Positions 6,432-6,686 of a stretch of 6,686 nt of DNA are shown in pieces; the stretch's first letter is position 1; each line of letters begins with the position of its first letter. The position numbers and the translations under genes are program-made. The notes below the pieces were generated by a model. The model saw only the letters and a list, made by a program, of their open reading frames with translations. It did not search any database and was not told where the DNA came from. Origin of the DNA: Eubacteriales Family XIII. Incertae Sedis bacterium (GTDB taxonomy: Bacteria > Bacillota > Clostridia > Peptostreptococcales > Anaerovoracaceae); the NCBI GenBank assembly GCA_031276775.1, contig JAISML010000038.1:1-6686 (forward strand), in the 5' to 3' direction.

Positions 6432-6486
6432 CACAGGGGGGTTATTGTATTAAAGTCAAGGCAAGCGTTTGTTTCCCGGTTTGACT
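6427..6486. repeat. Three TTGAC half-sites around the candidate promoter
   Basis: CTTGAC (6427-6432) and GTCAAG (6455-6460) are perfect inverted repeats that bracket the promoter core. AGTCAA (6454-6459) and TTGACT (6481-6486) form a second inverted pair. The three TTGAC/GTCAA words begin at 6428, 6455 and 6481, so 27 and 26 bp apart, in alternating orientation. They could be an operator; one of them is the -35 box itself, so chance is a real alternative. Confidence 0.2.
6428..6456 (+). promoter_or_regulatory. Candidate sigma70-type promoter for the downstream lipoprotein gene
   Basis: TTGACA at 6428-6433 is a perfect -35 box and TAAAGT at 6451-6456, after a 17-bp spacer, matches four of six -10 positions. 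The -35 box contains the hydF stop codon TGA (6429-6431). Transcription would start near 6463, leaving a leader of about 67 nt before the ATG at 6530. No other convincing promoter was found in the window. Confidence 0.45.
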
Positions 6487-6500
6487 GCGCGCGCGACTGC

Positions 6501-6513
6501 CCGCCCGGGGCGG
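6501..6513 (+). other. Short GC hairpin before the lipoprotein ribosome site
   Basis: CCGCC (6501-6505) pairs with GGCGG (6509-6513) around a 3-nt loop. It has no U-run and cannot be a rho-independent terminator. It abuts the first GGAGGAA purine stretch (6512-6518) in the leader and might affect access to it. Confidence 0.25.
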
Positions 6514-6519
6514 AGGAAT

Positions 6520-6524
6520 GGAGG
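6520..6524 (+). promoter_or_regulatory. Ribosome binding site of the lipoprotein gene
   Basis: GGAGG lies 5 nt before the ATG at 6530; a second GGAGGAA occurs at 6512-6518. The site supports ATG 6530 as the start. Confidence 0.7.
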
Positions 6525-6529
6525 AAAGG

Positions 6530-6686
6530 ATGAAAAGAATCACGGTCGGTTTGTTGGCGTCGATCCTGGCCGTTCTGCTGTTTGCGGCCTGCGGCGGATC
6601 GGGAGCGCCGGACGGCGGTTCCGCGGGGAATGGGAAGAGTTCCGCTTTTGAGCTCGCGCTCATTACCGATATGGGAGCCATCGACG
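6530..6686 (+). CDS. BMP-family (PnrA/TmpC-like) ABC-transporter substrate-binding lipoprotein, 3'-truncated
   Basis: Only the first 52 codons are in the window. The N-terminus has two basic residues (MKR), a hydrophobic segment (about residues 4-20) and a lipobox-like LFAAC with the lipidated Cys at 21, followed by a Gly/Ser/Pro-rich linker (22-39). This is a type II signal peptide of an exported, membrane-anchored protein. The mature part begins FELALITDMGAID, which resembles the first strand of BMP-family binding proteins (typically ALVTDxGxIDDxSFN), which in characterised members bind purine nucleosides for an ABC importer. Family assignment rests on this one short match, so sugar-binding or other periplasmic-binding-protein families remain possible. 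It starts 98 nt after hydF, has a strong ribosome site and probably its own promoter, and is unlikely to belong to the hydrogenase unit functionally. Confidence 0.72.
   Translation, partial: MKRITVGLLASILAVLLFAACGGSGAPDGGSAGNGKSSAFELALITDMGAID

Noticed and set aside
3642..6434. A 930-codon open frame on the minus strand, antisense to hydG and hydF
   Set aside because: It lies wholly opposite two unmistakable conserved genes. Its product is rich in Arg, His and Pro with no recognisable domain, as expected of an antisense shadow in GC-rich coding sequence. I saw no evidence that it is translated.
6432..6529. Rho-independent terminator after hydF
   Set aside because: I looked for a GC stem followed by a T-run. 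The only strong stem (6501-6513) is followed by purines and a ribosome site.
1..6686. CRISPR array, tRNA, rRNA or insertion sequence
   Set aside because: There is no regularly spaced long repeat, no tRNA-like cloverleaf, no rRNA-like stretch and no transposase or terminal inverted repeats; almost all of the window is explained by the hyd genes.

Overview
The window carries the end of an [FeFe]-hydrogenase structural operon, followed on the same strand by all three genes of the H-cluster assembly pathway and then the start of an unrelated lipoprotein gene. Everything I can support as coding is on the + strand. In order: the C-terminal part of a NuoF-like diaphorase subunit (hydB, cut by the left edge), the catalytic subunit (hydA), the radical SAM maturases hydE and hydG, the GTPase/scaffold hydF, and the first 52 codons of a BMP-family (PnrA/TmpC-like) ABC-transporter substrate-binding lipoprotein (cut by the right edge).

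The genes form one biochemical unit. HydB and HydA, presumably with a NuoE-like HydC upstream of the window, would make a multimeric cytoplasmic hydrogenase that couples H2 to NAD(P)H and probably to ferredoxin. HydG makes the Fe(CO)2(CN) precursor from tyrosine, HydE processes it further, HydF carries the assembled diiron subcluster and loads it onto HydA. HydA overlaps hydE by 17 nt and hydE overlaps hydG by 4 nt, which suggests translational coupling. hydB and hydA are separated by 108 nt containing a stable-looking hairpin. hydG and hydF are separated by 72 nt that hold a degenerate 12-bp tandem repeat running into the hydF start codon.

After hydF there is no visible rho-independent terminator. 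A good sigma70-type promoter candidate (TTGACA, 17 bp, TAAAGT) overlaps the hydF stop codon, so the lipoprotein gene probably has its own transcription.

The organism is an anaerobic, fermentative or syntrophic bacterium with a fairly GC-rich genome and GGAGG-type ribosome binding sites. A Clostridia-like Firmicute, perhaps of the Christensenellales type, is my best guess from the protein flavour, but the window alone does not settle this. I see no previously undescribed system. The most unusual points are a HydF whose G4 guanine-specificity motif reads NKSA followed by a Gly/Ser-rich stretch with a CxxC, the repeat at the hydF start, and a one-residue change in the HydA L3 motif.
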